Notes: generated by a model from the letters alone, not told the origin. Shown: positions 8,835-18,027, numbered from the stretch's first letter. The stretch is DNA of 64,000 bases from Anaerolineaceae bacterium (GCA_012839565.1 DUMZ01000017.1:1-64000); one strand, 5' to 3'. Made by a program: numbers and translations.

Positions 8835-9395
8835 TTACCGACCGCTGCGCTTTAGGATGGCCGCGTATGCGATCATCAGCAAGGGCAGCAAAACGAGACC
8901 CCAAATGATGTTGGTCACGAATGAGGGTACAAAGTTGGCTAACAGGACGGTATTAAAATCTGCGCCGGATACCCAGAATTCTGACGCACTGGCCAGGCCC
9001 ATGCCTGCCGCGCTACCCACGATGACTGAAAGCTCACCCCAAAGGATGGATTTAATTTCATCGTATTTGACGATTAAGGCTGAGAACAGGCCAGGAATCA
9101 AGCCGATGATACCGTTGCCTAAATCCCACCAAATCCAGAAGCCATAACCGCTGAGCATGTCAGCAAGGATGTTGCCTACAAAGCCGGTGATAAAGCCGAC
9201 GATTGGGCCAAATGCGATACCAAAGAACATGGGGATGACGATAGCCGGGCGAATACCAACGTTACCAGCTCCGGGGATCTGCCATACGTTAAAAGCCCAG
9301 GTTAAAACCGCATAAAGTGCGGCACCGATAGCGGCATAGACGACCTGTTTGGTCCCAAATGCCCAAATACTCTTTTTTTCAGTTTGTTTTGCCAT
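8835..9395 (-). CDS. ECF transporter substrate-binding (S) component
   Basis: A 186-residue protein with about six hydrophobic helices after a short charged N-terminus. The pattern GIRPAIVIPMFFG, FGPIVGFITGFVGN and GLIPGLFSALIVKY resembles ECF-type S subunits of the PF07155/PF12822 group. It lacks clear marks of the riboflavin, biotin or thiamin S subunits, so I name no substrate. Being in one operon with a SAM hydrolase suggests a ligand linked to SAM, methionine or nucleoside metabolism (inference). The AAGGAG site is strong. Confidence 0.82.
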   Translation of the reverse strand: MAKQTEKKSIWAFGTKQVVYAAIGAALYAVLTWAFNVWQIPGAGNVGIRPAIVIPMFFGIAFGPIVGFITGFVGNILADMLSGYGFWIWWDLGNGIIGLIPGLFSALIVKYDEIKSILWGELSVIVGSAAGMGLASASEFWVSGADFNTVLLANFVPSFVTNIIWGLVLLPLLMIAYAAILKRSGR

Positions 9396-9413
9396 AAATA
9401 TTTCTCCTTTGTA

Positions 9414-11039
9414 TTATGTAATAAATTGGCTAAGCGCTTCAGCGCGCATATATTGGCCAGTCTTTGGCCATAATTCCTGATTCAATTTTAGCAGAGAAGT
9501 TGGCAATAAGCGCCACTTCTTGATTTTTTCTTCATCCAATAATATGTCTTGTGGATGTCCATCGGCAACGATTTCGCCACCATAAAGCACAATCACACGA
9601 TTGGCATAAATTAAAGCGAGATCAAGGTCGTGGGTGATGAAAATAATCGAGTCAAAACCGGGTGTTTGCAGGATGGTGTCCATAAAGGATTTATAGTTCC
9701 AGTAGTCTTGCCCGGCGGTAGGCTCGTCCATCATTAAGATTCGCGAGCGCATTGAAAGCACCGAAGCGATTGAGACCCGCTTTTGCTGTCCAAAGGAAAG
9801 TGCCAATGGTGGGGTGGACAGTTCTTCTTCAAGGTTTACGGTATCGATAGCCCAGTCAACGTTTTCTGCAACCTGCTCTTTTGAGAAGCCGAGATTTTCG
9901 GGCCCGTAGGCAAGCTCTTCGCGGACTGTGGAGGCAAAAAGCATTTGGCTGGGGCTTTGGAAGACATAACCGATCGTTTTGGCCGAAGTAGCGATGGTCG
10001 ATTTTTTGGAATCGACACCTTCCAGTAAAACTTTACCGCTGGTAGGTTTGAGTAATCCCAGGGCGTGCTTCACCATGGTGGTCTTTCCCGAGCCGTTATG
10101 CCCAAGAATAGCAATGACTTCGCCGGAACGAACATCCAAATTTATACCATGCAGCACTTCGGGAGTGTCTTCCTTGTATTGAAAACGAACATCCTGGAAC
10201 GAAAGCAAGGGTTCGGAATCCTTGTCAAGTTCGGGGACGGTGGGTTTGAAAACAGGATGCACCTTGCCTTTGGCGCGTCTGGCAATCACTTCAGCGGGTA
10301 ATTTAATGCGGCTGTAATCCACTGTTTCCATCAGCCCGGCAACATCGCCGTAGTAGTTAATCTCACCGTCTTCCATGTATAGAACTTTTTCGGGTTTGAT
10401 AGCCAAAACGTCATCAACGCGGTGCTCAACAATCATAATCGAAAGACCTTCATCTGCCAGCTCACGAAAGGCTAACAAGGCTTCGTGGGCGGATGCGGGG
10501 TCAAGGCTGGCGAGCGGTTCGTCAAGCAAAAGGATGTCTGGTTCCATGGCAAGAACGCCTGCCAAGGCAACTTTTTGTTTTTCCCCACCAGAGGTAAAGA
10601 AGGTTTCTTTGTCTTTAAGATACAGGATGCGTAGTCTTTCAAGCGCTTTGTGCGCGATGGGAAGCATCTCTTTGCGTGGCAATGCCATTGATTCAAGCCC
10701 GAAACAGACTTCATTTAAGACATAAGTGCCCAAAATTTGTCGTTCAGGGTCCTGTAGCAAGGTGCCGATGTGTCTTGAAATTTGTGAAAGCTTCATGCCT
10801 TCAATGGACTGACCATGCACGAGAATCTCGCCGGTCATTTCACCATTGTAGGAATGCGGAATAAGTCCGTTGATGCAGCGCATCAGTGTGGTTTTGCCAC
10901 AACCTGAAGAACCGGCCAAAAGCATGATTTGACCGGGTTCAAGCGATAAATTAATGTTGCGAATAGCGCAGGAGTCGCGCGTGTGATACCGAAAGCTGAG
11001 GTCTTTAACAACCAGTGGCAAGGGTTTCGGTTCACTCAT
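9414..11039 (-). CDS. Fused ECF transporter ATPase (EcfA1-EcfA2)
   Basis: A 541-residue protein with two ABC ATPase domains in tandem, the energising unit of the ECF transporter. Domain 1: Walker A GSSGCGKTT (43-51), signature SGGEKQ (150-155), Walker B LLLDEP. Domain 2: Walker A GHNGSGKTT (313-321), signature LSFGQQKR (Ser-Phe-Gly instead of Ser-Gly-Gly), Walker B MMDEP. The ATG at 11039 was chosen over an earlier in-frame codon because GGAGG lies about 10 nt before it and the family begins there. It overlaps the SAM hydrolase gene by 8 bp and precedes the S gene by 18 bp, so the four genes are one transcript. Confidence 0.92.
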   Translation of the reverse strand: MSEPKPLPLVVKDLSFRYHTRDSCAIRNINLSLEPGQIMLLAGSSGCGKTTLMRCINGLIPHSYNGEMTGEILVHGQSIEGMKLSQISRHIGTLLQDPERQILGTYVLNEVCFGLESMALPRKEMLPIAHKALERLRILYLKDKETFFTSGGEKQKVALAGVLAMEPDILLLDEPLASLDPASAHEALLAFRELADEGLSIMIVEHRVDDVLAIKPEKVLYMEDGEINYYGDVAGLMETVDYSRIKLPAEVIARRAKGKVHPVFKPTVPELDKDSEPLLSFQDVRFQYKEDTPEVLHGINLDVRSGEVIAILGHNGSGKTTMVKHALGLLKPTSGKVLLEGVDSKKSTIATSAKTIGYVFQSPSQMLFASTVREELAYGPENLGFSKEQVAENVDWAIDTVNLEEELSTPPLALSFGQQKRVSIASVLSMRSRILMMDEPTAGQDYWNYKSFMDTILQTPGFDSIIFITHDLDLALIYANRVIVLYGGEIVADGHPQDILLDEEKIKKWRLLPTSLLKLNQELWPKTGQYMRAEALSQFIT

Positions 11040-11823
11040 CAAAGAAGACCTCCACTGGATCATCAAGCTGAATGCCAAAGGTCCTTGCGGCACTGCCGTT
11101 GACGACGGCAACTTCAACGAACCCTTCGCTGTCGGTTACCGCCACCAGGTCTCCAGGTGAGCGGTGCCCGTAGGAGGGGATGATTCCATGAATGCTTTGC
11201 CCGGCGATTTTGAGCGTAGTTTTGGCAAGGTTCGGAACCTGCGCGACACGCAAGTTGGTAGAACAGTTACCAAAAATGTCAATCACCAGAATGTTTGCGC
11301 GGTAGCCTTGCTCTGTCTTTTGTGGTCTGGGTAAAGGCTTGCGGATGGGGTCGTGAATAACCGTGCCAAGTTTTGTGATGGGCACACCCGCTGCCAGATG
11401 CGCGCCAACCGGGGCGAAAATATCCCTGCCATGGAAAGTGGTGTAGACTGTATCAAGCCAGTATTCGGGATTGTCCAGGTGGACGATGATAATTTCTTCG
11501 CCGGCGGATTCAGCGTCTTCAAGCATGGGTGTGATAAAGCCATTATCCGGCATCACAAAGTATTGATCACCGAGTTTTGCAGCGATGGGTCTGCGCGCGG
11601 TACCGACTCCGGGGTCAACCACGGCGACGTGGACTGAGCCGGCAGGAAAGTAGGGTACGGCACGCCAAAGGGCTATTGAACCCGTGCGCACGTCCTGGGC
11701 GGGAATTTCGTGAGTGATATCAACGATTTTAACGTCGGGAGAGATGCCATAAATGACACCTTTCATCGTGCCCGTAAACCCGTTCAAGTTACCAAAATCA
11801 GTTGTAATAGATAGGACTGTCAT
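11032..11823 (-). CDS. S-adenosyl-L-methionine hydrolase (hydroxide adenosyltransferase, DUF62)
   Basis: A 263-residue enzyme of the SAM hydroxide adenosyltransferase / fluorinase-like family, which splits SAM with water into adenosine and methionine. TTDFG (7-11) and the Asp-Arg-His set of the hydrolase branch are visible: Asp70 in VVDPGVGT, Arg77 just after it, and His131 in TFHGRD. This set distinguishes hydrolases from halogenases. It leads the ECF operon and overlaps the ATPase gene. There is no Shine-Dalgarno site; a 7-3-7 palindrome covers the start codon instead. Confidence 0.9.
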   Translation of the reverse strand: MTVLSITTDFGNLNGFTGTMKGVIYGISPDVKIVDITHEIPAQDVRTGSIALWRAVPYFPAGSVHVAVVDPGVGTARRPIAAKLGDQYFVMPDNGFITPMLEDAESAGEEIIIVHLDNPEYWLDTVYTTFHGRDIFAPVGAHLAAGVPITKLGTVIHDPIRKPLPRPQKTEQGYRANILVIDIFGNCSTNLRVAQVPNLAKTTLKIAGQSIHGIIPSYGHRSPGDLVAVTDSEGFVEVAVVNGSAARTFGIQLDDPVEVFFDE

Positions 11824-11838
11824 GTAAATAGTTTACAT
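11822..11838. promoter_or_regulatory. Palindrome covering the start codon of the SAM hydrolase gene
   Basis: ATGTAAA-TAG-TTTACAT is a perfect 7-bp inverted repeat with a 3-nt spacer that includes the translation start. It could be a repressor operator for the SAM hydrolase-ECF operon or a small RNA hairpin at the initiation site. The binding factor is unknown. Confidence 0.45.
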
Positions 11839-11908
11839 TGAGAGCCCCAAATCGGCAAGGGTTTATTTACAAAACCCGTATATTTGTGTGAGAATTTTGT
11901 AATGAAAT

Positions 11909-11937
11909 ATTATTTTTTAATGGTCTGAGCTTATCAA
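11909..11937 (-). promoter_or_regulatory. Candidate sigma-70 promoter of the SAM hydrolase-ECF operon
   Basis: On the minus strand TTGATA, a 17-nt spacer and AATAAT lie directly after the stop of the upstream SRPBCC-like gene, about 85 nt before the SAM hydrolase start. Confidence 0.45.
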
Positions 11938-12402
11938 TTAATTTTGCGTGGTCGAGAGAAGCTTCAGCCATTTTCGTTGACGGTGCGCATAAAACGCTTT
12001 TGCCCAAAGGGCTACGAAAAAAGTTTTCCATCCCGCACCAACTTCAATTTCATCTGTGTAGCGAGTCGTGTTCTCATCAATCGTTTCAAGTAAAATCCGG
12101 TGATTCCACACAGGTACATGCTTGTTATACTCGCGGGTGCTAATGCCAAGTTCTTCACTGCAAGCCAGTACATGAATGGTATGGATACCAAAGGGAAATA
12201 TGCCAAACAGATAAAAATGGAAGGAAAAGCTTGACCCTTCCTTCCATTCGATAGGCTGTTTTTCATCAACTGGGATGAAGCTGGCGTAAGGCGCGGCTAC
12301 ATACTGCAAAGTTTCCAGCTTTTGTAAACGCATAAAGATTTCCTTTTTGTTGGCTGGGAATACGGAAGTTTTGCTGATGATTTTGTTTTTTGGGCCTTGC
12401 AT
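11938..12402 (-). CDS. SRPBCC-like (START-fold) protein
   Basis: A 154-residue protein with features of the SRPBCC / polyketide cyclase-like fold: N-terminal strand ISKTSVFPANKKEIFMRL, central FHFYLFGIFPFGIHTI, and a final Trp-rich amphipathic helix (WKTFFVALWAKAFYAHRQRKWL). These folds bind hydrophobic ligands in an internal cavity. No catalytic residues can be assigned. AGGA lies about 10 nt before the ATG. It lies between the drug-export operon and the ECF operon, and its function is unknown. Confidence 0.6.
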   Translation of the reverse strand: MQGPKNKIISKTSVFPANKKEIFMRLQKLETLQYVAAPYASFIPVDEKQPIEWKEGSSFSFHFYLFGIFPFGIHTIHVLACSEELGISTREYNKHVPVWNHRILLETIDENTTRYTDEIEVGAGWKTFFVALWAKAFYAHRQRKWLKLLSTTQN

Positions 12403-12474
12403 CTTATTTAATTCCTGTCCTTTTTGTTTTTAGATTATTACTTTCATAAAGGCTTGAATCACTATCTTTCAATT

Positions 12475-13224
12475 CTAAATACCCAAATCAGACATTTTTT
12501 GGTTGATGAGTACCAGTCTGGTTTGATGGTCTTCGTTTTCAAAATAAAGCTCTGATTCCAGGGCACCATCTTTCATAAAGATAACCCGGTTGGCCCTGGC
12601 CGAAACTTTTGCGTCGTGGGTGACAAGCAGGATGGTCATGCCGTTTTTGTTCAGTTCTTCAAATAAATCCAAAATTTCTTCCGATGATTTTGAGTTTAAA
12701 GCTCCAGTGGGTTCATCTCCGAAAAGAATCTCCGGCCCATGCAGAACTGCCCGACAAATCGACGCTCTTTGCAGTTGCCCGCCGGACACTTCGGTTATTT
12801 TTCGGTTCTCTGTTCCTTCTATGCCGGCCAGTTTCATCAGGTTTTGTGCCTTTTGGGTCAGTGCTGATTTGTCGTTTTTATAATCTTCAAAGCTTGGAAG
12901 CATGATATTGTCTAAAATGTCCAAACTTGGCAACATTGTGGGGTTTTGAAAAACAAAGCCCATATTTTTGCGTCTGAAATCCGCCACTCTGTTGTCATCC
13001 ATTTCGTAAAGCGATACCCCGTTGATATAAACACACCCTTCGTCCAGGGTATCCATGCCGCCAAGCGCGAACAAAAGCGTTGATTTACCGGAACCGGAAG
13101 GCCCCATCACGGAAACGAACTCATTCGCTTTGATGGCAATCGATACGTTGTTCAGCGCAACGGTTTGATTTTTTTCCTGACCAAATGTTTTTGTGATGTT
13201 TCGTGCTTCAATAATTGTAGTCAT
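12475..13224 (-). CDS. ABC transporter ATP-binding protein (MacB/LolD type)
   Basis: A 249-residue ATPase with Walker A GPSGSGKST, Q-loop VFQNPTMLPSL, signature VSGGQLQR and Walker B ILFGDEP. It starts 2 bp after the FtsX-type permease gene ends. ATPases of this group power permeases that move lipids, peptides or drugs. It is the last gene of the TetR-controlled unit. Confidence 0.9.
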   Translation of the reverse strand: MTTIIEARNITKTFGQEKNQTVALNNVSIAIKANEFVSVMGPSGSGKSTLLFALGGMDTLDEGCVYINGVSLYEMDDNRVADFRRKNMGFVFQNPTMLPSLDILDNIMLPSFEDYKNDKSALTQKAQNLMKLAGIEGTENRKITEVSGGQLQRASICRAVLHGPEILFGDEPTGALNSKSSEEILDLFEELNKNGMTILLVTHDAKVSARANRVIFMKDGALESELYFENEDHQTRLVLINQKMSDLGI

Positions 13225-13226
13225 TT

Positions 13227-15533
13227 CTACTCCCTAATGTAATCTGATACTTTGATTTTTTGGATTGAACGCGTGCCAAGGTTGGTGCCAAAATAAACGA
13301 TGGCCACCATGCATATCGGCGCAATAAAAAAGACAAAGCTTTTATCAATGTTAAATTTCAAATTTGCCACACCCATGGCTTGTACAAAAGCGCCAGTGAT
13401 AGACTGACCCAAGGTGCTGGCGAGTACTGTCCCGAAAATCATGCTGACGATAACCAGCAAAACTGAACCGCTTATGTAGTGTGTATGCAAGCTCTTATTA
13501 GTGAATCCAACCGACTTAAGGATGGATGTGTTTCGGCGGTCTTTTACAACCAGCATGTTGACGAACAAAAGCGTGATTAATAGTGTCAGGCCAACGGATA
13601 AAATAATGGCAATGACGCTTGATATTTTGATGTTGTTCATCGTTGATCCAAAAACAGCGTCCCGGTAGGTCTTGATGTTGTAGACTTTGGCATTCAGATA
13701 GGCTTGTTCAAACGACTTTAGTTTTTCGTCTATGGATATATCTTTCCTGAAATTCATCACCAGGCTTGTACTCAAAGAATCCGATAAATTATCAGAGAAA
13801 GTTGCCCGTGCGGTTTTCCCGCCATTAGTGATATCTGAATAGATACCGGTAATGACGAAATCCGTCTTTTGCTGATTAATGATTAAGGTCAAGGTATCGC
13901 CGATTTTTTTATCAAGACTGCTGGCATTCAAAAATGAAAGGGCGATTTCGTTGTCGTGTTCAGGTGCATGTCCGGCTGTGTATAAAACTGGAAACAGATG
14001 GTGATTGCCCAGGGTAACCCACATTTTGCTGATGGCGTTCTCATCCAGCATAAACTCATAGCTTTTGTGGTCATAAATGGCGTAAGTTTCGATATCCGGG
14101 TCGTTTTCCAGGCGGCTGTTCAAATCGTTCAGGCTATCCTTGCCTGCTAATATCATCATCGCCTGGCCATTCCCAAGACCCATATAGCTGATGAATTTAT
14201 CCGATGCCATGGTCGAATAGATGTTGTTGGGTAATATCATCACGAAGGACGCGATGATGAGTATGAGCACGAAGGTGAAGTAAGTCTTTTTGCGTGTCAG
14301 GATGAGATTCATGCCATAAAACAAGTCCGTTGACAAAAGGTTTTGTTTTCTTAGCTTGAAGTGCTTGAGACTTGATGCGCCATCCGAAACGATGCCGGTA
14401 TTGATTGCAGCCGCGGGGGTGAGTTTCTTTAATCTTTGGAGAAACAGGGTGATAAAAAGTATCACGACGGCAAAGATGAAAGCGCTGGCGATAACGGCAC
14501 TGATGATAGCGAGTGCCTTATGTTCACTTTCTCCAAAGAACAGGCGAATATTCTGAAGGAAAAATCCAGACAAAACAAGTGAAAGAATGAGCCCAAATGC
14601 GGAACCCAGGGACGCTATCAAAGCGTACTTTGCCCGATACATCTTTTTTATCATGGAAAGTTGCATGCCGATTGCCTTCAAGACGCCGATGGTTTTGTAT
14701 TCATCTTCGATTTTTGCTGTCAGGGTCAGGCGAATGAGAAGAAAGCTGACGATGATAATCAAAAAGGCAATAAGGAAAAGAATGGCGATAATGATGCCAT
14801 CAGTCAGGGAATTCATAAGCTTGATAATCGAATAAGTAATGGTTGGCCCGTTGCTTTCAAGGTTCGCGTTAGCATAATCTCCCTGGAACAAATTGATACT
14901 CGCTGGGTCCTTTAATAGAAATTCGATTAAAAACTCTTCCCTGCCAACAGATCTGATTTTTTCATAGTCGCTGGGATGAATTAAAAACCTTTTGGATGAA
15001 GCCAGCATAGAAGACATCTGCGCATCCCGAATGGCACCTTTTACGGTAAAGTCCAGGCCTGAAATGGTCATGCGGTCGCCTGTCTTCAAAACACCATTTG
15101 TGTCATAGACCAACGGAATGTAGATTTCGCCTTCGTTGGGGTAAATGATTTTATTGTCCAGGTCCAGGAGAAAATCGAAATTTTCGCTTTGCCAGGAAAA
15201 GCCATTATCCTGACTGTTCTCAGTGAAGCGTTCACCATTGACTGAAATATCACTCGCGTCAACATTCAAAAAAGGCATTGTTTGGTAATCAAGCACATGT
15301 TCGTTGCTTTGGGCAAAGTGGCGCATGCGTTCGCTGTCGAAATCGCCCATATGCATTTGAAGAAAGTGGGGCGTTTTGACGTTCTCCATAAACAGATTGA
15401 CGGACGAATTGAGGTTGACGGCAATTATCGCGACCGTACTTAACAAAAAACTTGCAAATAAAATGAACACAAAAGTAGTCAGACTTACCAGTTTTGACCC
15501 TTTCAAATCATTTTGAATTATTTTTTTGAGCAT
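13227..15533 (-). CDS. Large FtsX-family ABC permease
   Basis: A 768-residue permease with the duplicated MacB/FtsX layout: one N-terminal membrane helix, an extracytoplasmic domain, three helices (about 240-375), another single helix (about 420-440), a second outer domain and three C-terminal helices. The partner ATPase follows by 2 bp and an MFS exporter lies 5 bp upstream. Such 8-helix permeases act in peptide-antibiotic resistance or lipid handling; the substrate cannot be read. Confidence 0.88.
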   Translation of the reverse strand: MLKKIIQNDLKGSKLVSLTTFVFILFASFLLSTVAIIAVNLNSSVNLFMENVKTPHFLQMHMGDFDSERMRHFAQSNEHVLDYQTMPFLNVDASDISVNGERFTENSQDNGFSWQSENFDFLLDLDNKIIYPNEGEIYIPLVYDTNGVLKTGDRMTISGLDFTVKGAIRDAQMSSMLASSKRFLIHPSDYEKIRSVGREEFLIEFLLKDPASINLFQGDYANANLESNGPTITYSIIKLMNSLTDGIIIAILFLIAFLIIIVSFLLIRLTLTAKIEDEYKTIGVLKAIGMQLSMIKKMYRAKYALIASLGSAFGLILSLVLSGFFLQNIRLFFGESEHKALAIISAVIASAFIFAVVILFITLFLQRLKKLTPAAAINTGIVSDGASSLKHFKLRKQNLLSTDLFYGMNLILTRKKTYFTFVLILIIASFVMILPNNIYSTMASDKFISYMGLGNGQAMMILAGKDSLNDLNSRLENDPDIETYAIYDHKSYEFMLDENAISKMWVTLGNHHLFPVLYTAGHAPEHDNEIALSFLNASSLDKKIGDTLTLIINQQKTDFVITGIYSDITNGGKTARATFSDNLSDSLSTSLVMNFRKDISIDEKLKSFEQAYLNAKVYNIKTYRDAVFGSTMNNIKISSVIAIILSVGLTLLITLLFVNMLVVKDRRNTSILKSVGFTNKSLHTHYISGSVLLVIVSMIFGTVLASTLGQSITGAFVQAMGVANLKFNIDKSFVFFIAPICMVAIVYFGTNLGTRSIQKIKVSDYIRE

Positions 15534-15538
15534 TTTCC

Positions 15539-16819
15539 CTATCCTTTCAATTGAGACAAAGCCTTGTTTTTAGACAAGAGCGTTGCTATAAGCATGAGCA
15601 CAAAGCCCTCAACAATGATGAACAGTCCGATTCCCCTGCCACTGCCAACACCGATAATTTTCCCGATGGTATCAGTCAACGCGCCGCCTTCGCTTAGGAG
15701 CGGGCGAAAAGCGTAATCAGATAAAAACCCCGAAAGCGCGTATGCCAAAAGGTATCCCAACTGGGTGATGGTGCCCAGAATGCCAAAGACACGACCCTGC
15801 AAAATGTTGGGGATGTTGACCCGCACGAAATAGTCCGCGATGGAATTCAAAAAAGGCAATGTGGCAAAAAACAGAAAGCCAGACAGTGTGATAACAAAAA
15901 CGTTTTCCAAAGCACCAAATCCCACCATGGCAAGGCCTGCCAAAAAGGCGGAAATGCTAAAAATTATGATTTTGCGCCCCTTCAACTCTCGCGCGCCAAG
16001 GTAAATTGAGCTAAGTACCATGCCGAAAGCCGCGATGGTAATCATCATGCTTAGAGTCCTGGCGTTCGTAAACGACAAAATAAGTGGTGTGGAAAGTTCC
16101 TGGATTGTACCGACCATGAAGGTCAGCAAGATTAAAAAGACTACCAGCACCCGAATGCCCGCGTTTTTATTGATTGCTTCAAAGCCCTGGAGCAAGCTTT
16201 GCTTGTAGGCTTGTTTGTTCACAGATTCCTTTGATACCAGACCTTTAGCAATGACTAAAACCGCAGCTATTGTGGTGATAATGGTCAAAAGGTCAATAAT
16301 CAGTACCGCCGTCAGCCCGCCACGAGTCATCACAAACGCGCAGAGAACTGGCGCTATCAAAAAACGGGCTGATTCTGCGAGTTGCATCAATCCGCTTGCT
16401 CTTGTATAGTCTTCTTCGCTGAGCAGGTCAGAAACCGTCGCCTTAGTGGCTGGTTCGATTATGGATGAAAACAAAGCGGACAGAAAAGCGCCAGTTCCGA
16501 TAAGAAAAACATTGCTGTTTGCGAACTGAATGGCATAAAGGATGAGCAGAATTCCTAAAGTTGAAAGACCATCGCCCAGAACCATCAGTTTCCTGCGGTC
16601 AAAACGGTCTGCCAGCGTGCCCGCGAAAGGTCCCGCAACAATTGTTGGAAGAAACGCCACCAGGCTGATCATCGATTTGACAAAAGCGGAATCAGTTCGT
16701 TCAAAGATGTAAACGCCGATGCCAAACGAAGTCATGCCGCTGCCGATGGTCGCGACAAGACCGGCAAGCCAGAATATAAGAAACTTTTTATTTCTTATGA
16801 GCTTAAGATTCGTTTCCAT
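15539..16819 (-). CDS. MFS transporter (EntS-like, MFS_3)
   Basis: A 426-residue major facilitator with about 12 membrane helices. The motif-A loop GTLADRFDRRKLMVLGD (residues about 60-76 here) is intact, marking a drug/siderophore exporter type. I chose the ATG at 16819 over an in-frame TTG at 16825. It overlaps the end of the TetR gene by 17 bp and is followed after 5 bp by the FtsX permease, so regulator, MFS pump and ABC pump form one operon. Confidence 0.88.
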   Translation of the reverse strand: METNLKLIRNKKFLIFWLAGLVATIGSGMTSFGIGVYIFERTDSAFVKSMISLVAFLPTIVAGPFAGTLADRFDRRKLMVLGDGLSTLGILLILYAIQFANSNVFLIGTGAFLSALFSSIIEPATKATVSDLLSEEDYTRASGLMQLAESARFLIAPVLCAFVMTRGGLTAVLIIDLLTIITTIAAVLVIAKGLVSKESVNKQAYKQSLLQGFEAINKNAGIRVLVVFLILLTFMVGTIQELSTPLILSFTNARTLSMMITIAAFGMVLSSIYLGARELKGRKIIIFSISAFLAGLAMVGFGALENVFVITLSGFLFFATLPFLNSIADYFVRVNIPNILQGRVFGILGTITQLGYLLAYALSGFLSDYAFRPLLSEGGALTDTIGKIIGVGSGRGIGLFIIVEGFVLMLIATLLSKNKALSQLKG

Positions 16820-17423
16820 CAGCAAAATACTCTATGAAGGCATGGAAGACACCTTCCTGCGCGCCAAGCATGCGTTCCAAGTTGCTTATGAGAGCAATCA
16901 GCTTGTTTAAATCATCGTTCTCGCTTCTTTCATTAGAATCGTCGTCAAAAGCCACGGATATATAGGCAACCAACATTTCCATACATTCATAGGGATGCTT
17001 TGTATTGAAAATCCCTTCTTCATTTCCATCTTCAACAATGATAGCAAGGATGCCTGGAATCGTCTGTAACATATCCTTTTGCACTTTTTGATGGAGGAAG
17101 ATGTTGTTTGGACTGTTCAGGTGCTCCAGAATGACCTGGTCAGACCCGCTGCCGATGTTGAGCGACAAGACGGTTTTAATCATGCGTTCTAAAACCGGTA
17201 TGGACTTGTCCTGCGCGATTTCTCTGGCGCGTTTGTAAATTTCAGCGCTGATTTGGTCAACCAACGCGTCTAAAATAGCTTCTTTGGATTCGAAATGATG
17301 ATAAAGGGTGCCCCTGGAAATGCCCACCGTGCGGGCGATATCGTTGGTGGACGTGTTTAGCAAGCCCTTTTCGTTGATGAGTTTTCTCGTAACGTCGATA
17401 ATTTCTTGTTTTCTGTTTTCCAT
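16803..17423 (-). CDS. TetR/AcrR family transcriptional regulator
   Basis: A 206-residue regulator. The N-terminal helix-turn-helix (about 24-45, STNDIARTVGISRGTLYHHF) is typical of TetR proteins; the C-terminal helical half would bind the inducer. It is the first gene of the MFS-ABC export operon. A near-perfect palindrome between its promoter and start codon is the likely binding site, so it should repress itself and the exporters until a ligand binds (inference). Confidence 0.9.
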   Translation of the reverse strand: MENRKQEIIDVTRKLINEKGLLNTSTNDIARTVGISRGTLYHHFESKEAILDALVDQISAEIYKRAREIAQDKSIPVLERMIKTVLSLNIGSGSDQVILEHLNSPNNIFLHQKVQKDMLQTIPGILAIIVEDGNEEGIFNTKHPYECMEMLVAYISVAFDDDSNERSENDDLNKLIALISNLERMLGAQEGVFHAFIEYFADGNES

Positions 17424-17446
17424 AGTATCACCTTATGTTTTATAGG

Positions 17447-17471
17447 CTCCCGACCGGCAGCCTGTCGGGAG
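17447..17471. promoter_or_regulatory. TetR operator candidate
   Basis: A 25-bp near-perfect palindrome centred on 17459: arms CTCCCGAC/GTCGGGAG and inner GGC/GCC, with only one mismatched pair. It lies just downstream of the -10 box and 23 bp upstream of the TetR start codon. Confidence 0.65.
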
Positions 17472-17473
17472 TT

Positions 17474-17502
17474 ATTATGGCACAATTATTATGACCTGTC
17501 AA
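17474..17502 (-). promoter_or_regulatory. Sigma-70 promoter of the TetR-MFS-ABC operon
   Basis: On the minus strand TTGACA, 17 nt, CATAAT. The palindromic operator begins 2 bp after the -10 box, placing it over the transcription start. Confidence 0.75.
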
Positions 17503-17655
17503 ATTAATGTATCTTGTTTTGATGTTGTTTTAATGCTGATTTGAAATTACATTTTTTGATGGAACTGTGGGAATGCTATACTTTTGAGTTGTATTTGCGT
17601 TTAAAGATTCTTGGGTGCAAAGAAAAAGAAATCGGAAAATTATTTTTCTGCGTAA

Positions 17656-18027
17656 TTATGAAATCGCTTTACCGATTTTCATTTCTTGTCGCCAAAGGGG
17701 TGCTTCGCCGTCATCGGCCCAGTATTCATCCAGGGCGATGATTTTGCTATCTTTCAGTTCGGCAATGCTGGTGACATGAAATGAACTTGAAAAATCTTTG
17801 GGGTAAACCTTCACGACCGCGATGATTAGATTTTCGCAGTTTATCACGCGTTCAATCGTTCCATCCCAGTCGCCGGGGTAGTCGCAATTCGCGCGGATAT
17901 ATTCACCGACGGTGAATTCTTCGTTTGTGCAGTGCCAGCGGATGCGCGCGTCTTCGCAGAAATATGCCGGGAGTTTCTCACGGTTTTGTGCCAGGACATC
18001 TTTCCAAAAAACGTTTATATCGATCAT
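17656..18027 (-). CDS. NTF2-like / SnoaL-like small protein
   Basis: A 123-residue protein with the NTF2-like pattern: N-terminal helix VFWKDVLAQNREKLPAYF, then FCEDARIRWHCTNEEFTVGEYI and a sheet ending ELKDSKIIALDEYWADDG. The fold binds small hydrophobic ligands or serves as a simple enzyme. No specific activity can be assigned. It stands alone, between the TetR promoter region and a small lipoprotein gene. Confidence 0.72.
   Translation of the reverse strand: MIDINVFWKDVLAQNREKLPAYFCEDARIRWHCTNEEFTVGEYIRANCDYPGDWDGTIERVINCENLIIAVVKVYPKDFSSSFHVTSIAELKDSKIIALDEYWADDGEAPLWRQEMKIGKAIS

Noticed and set aside
11824..11937. Riboswitch upstream of the SAM hydrolase-ECF operon
   Set aside because: No SAM, thiamin, cobalamin or other known aptamer core could be recognised; only a short palindrome and a small hairpin are present.
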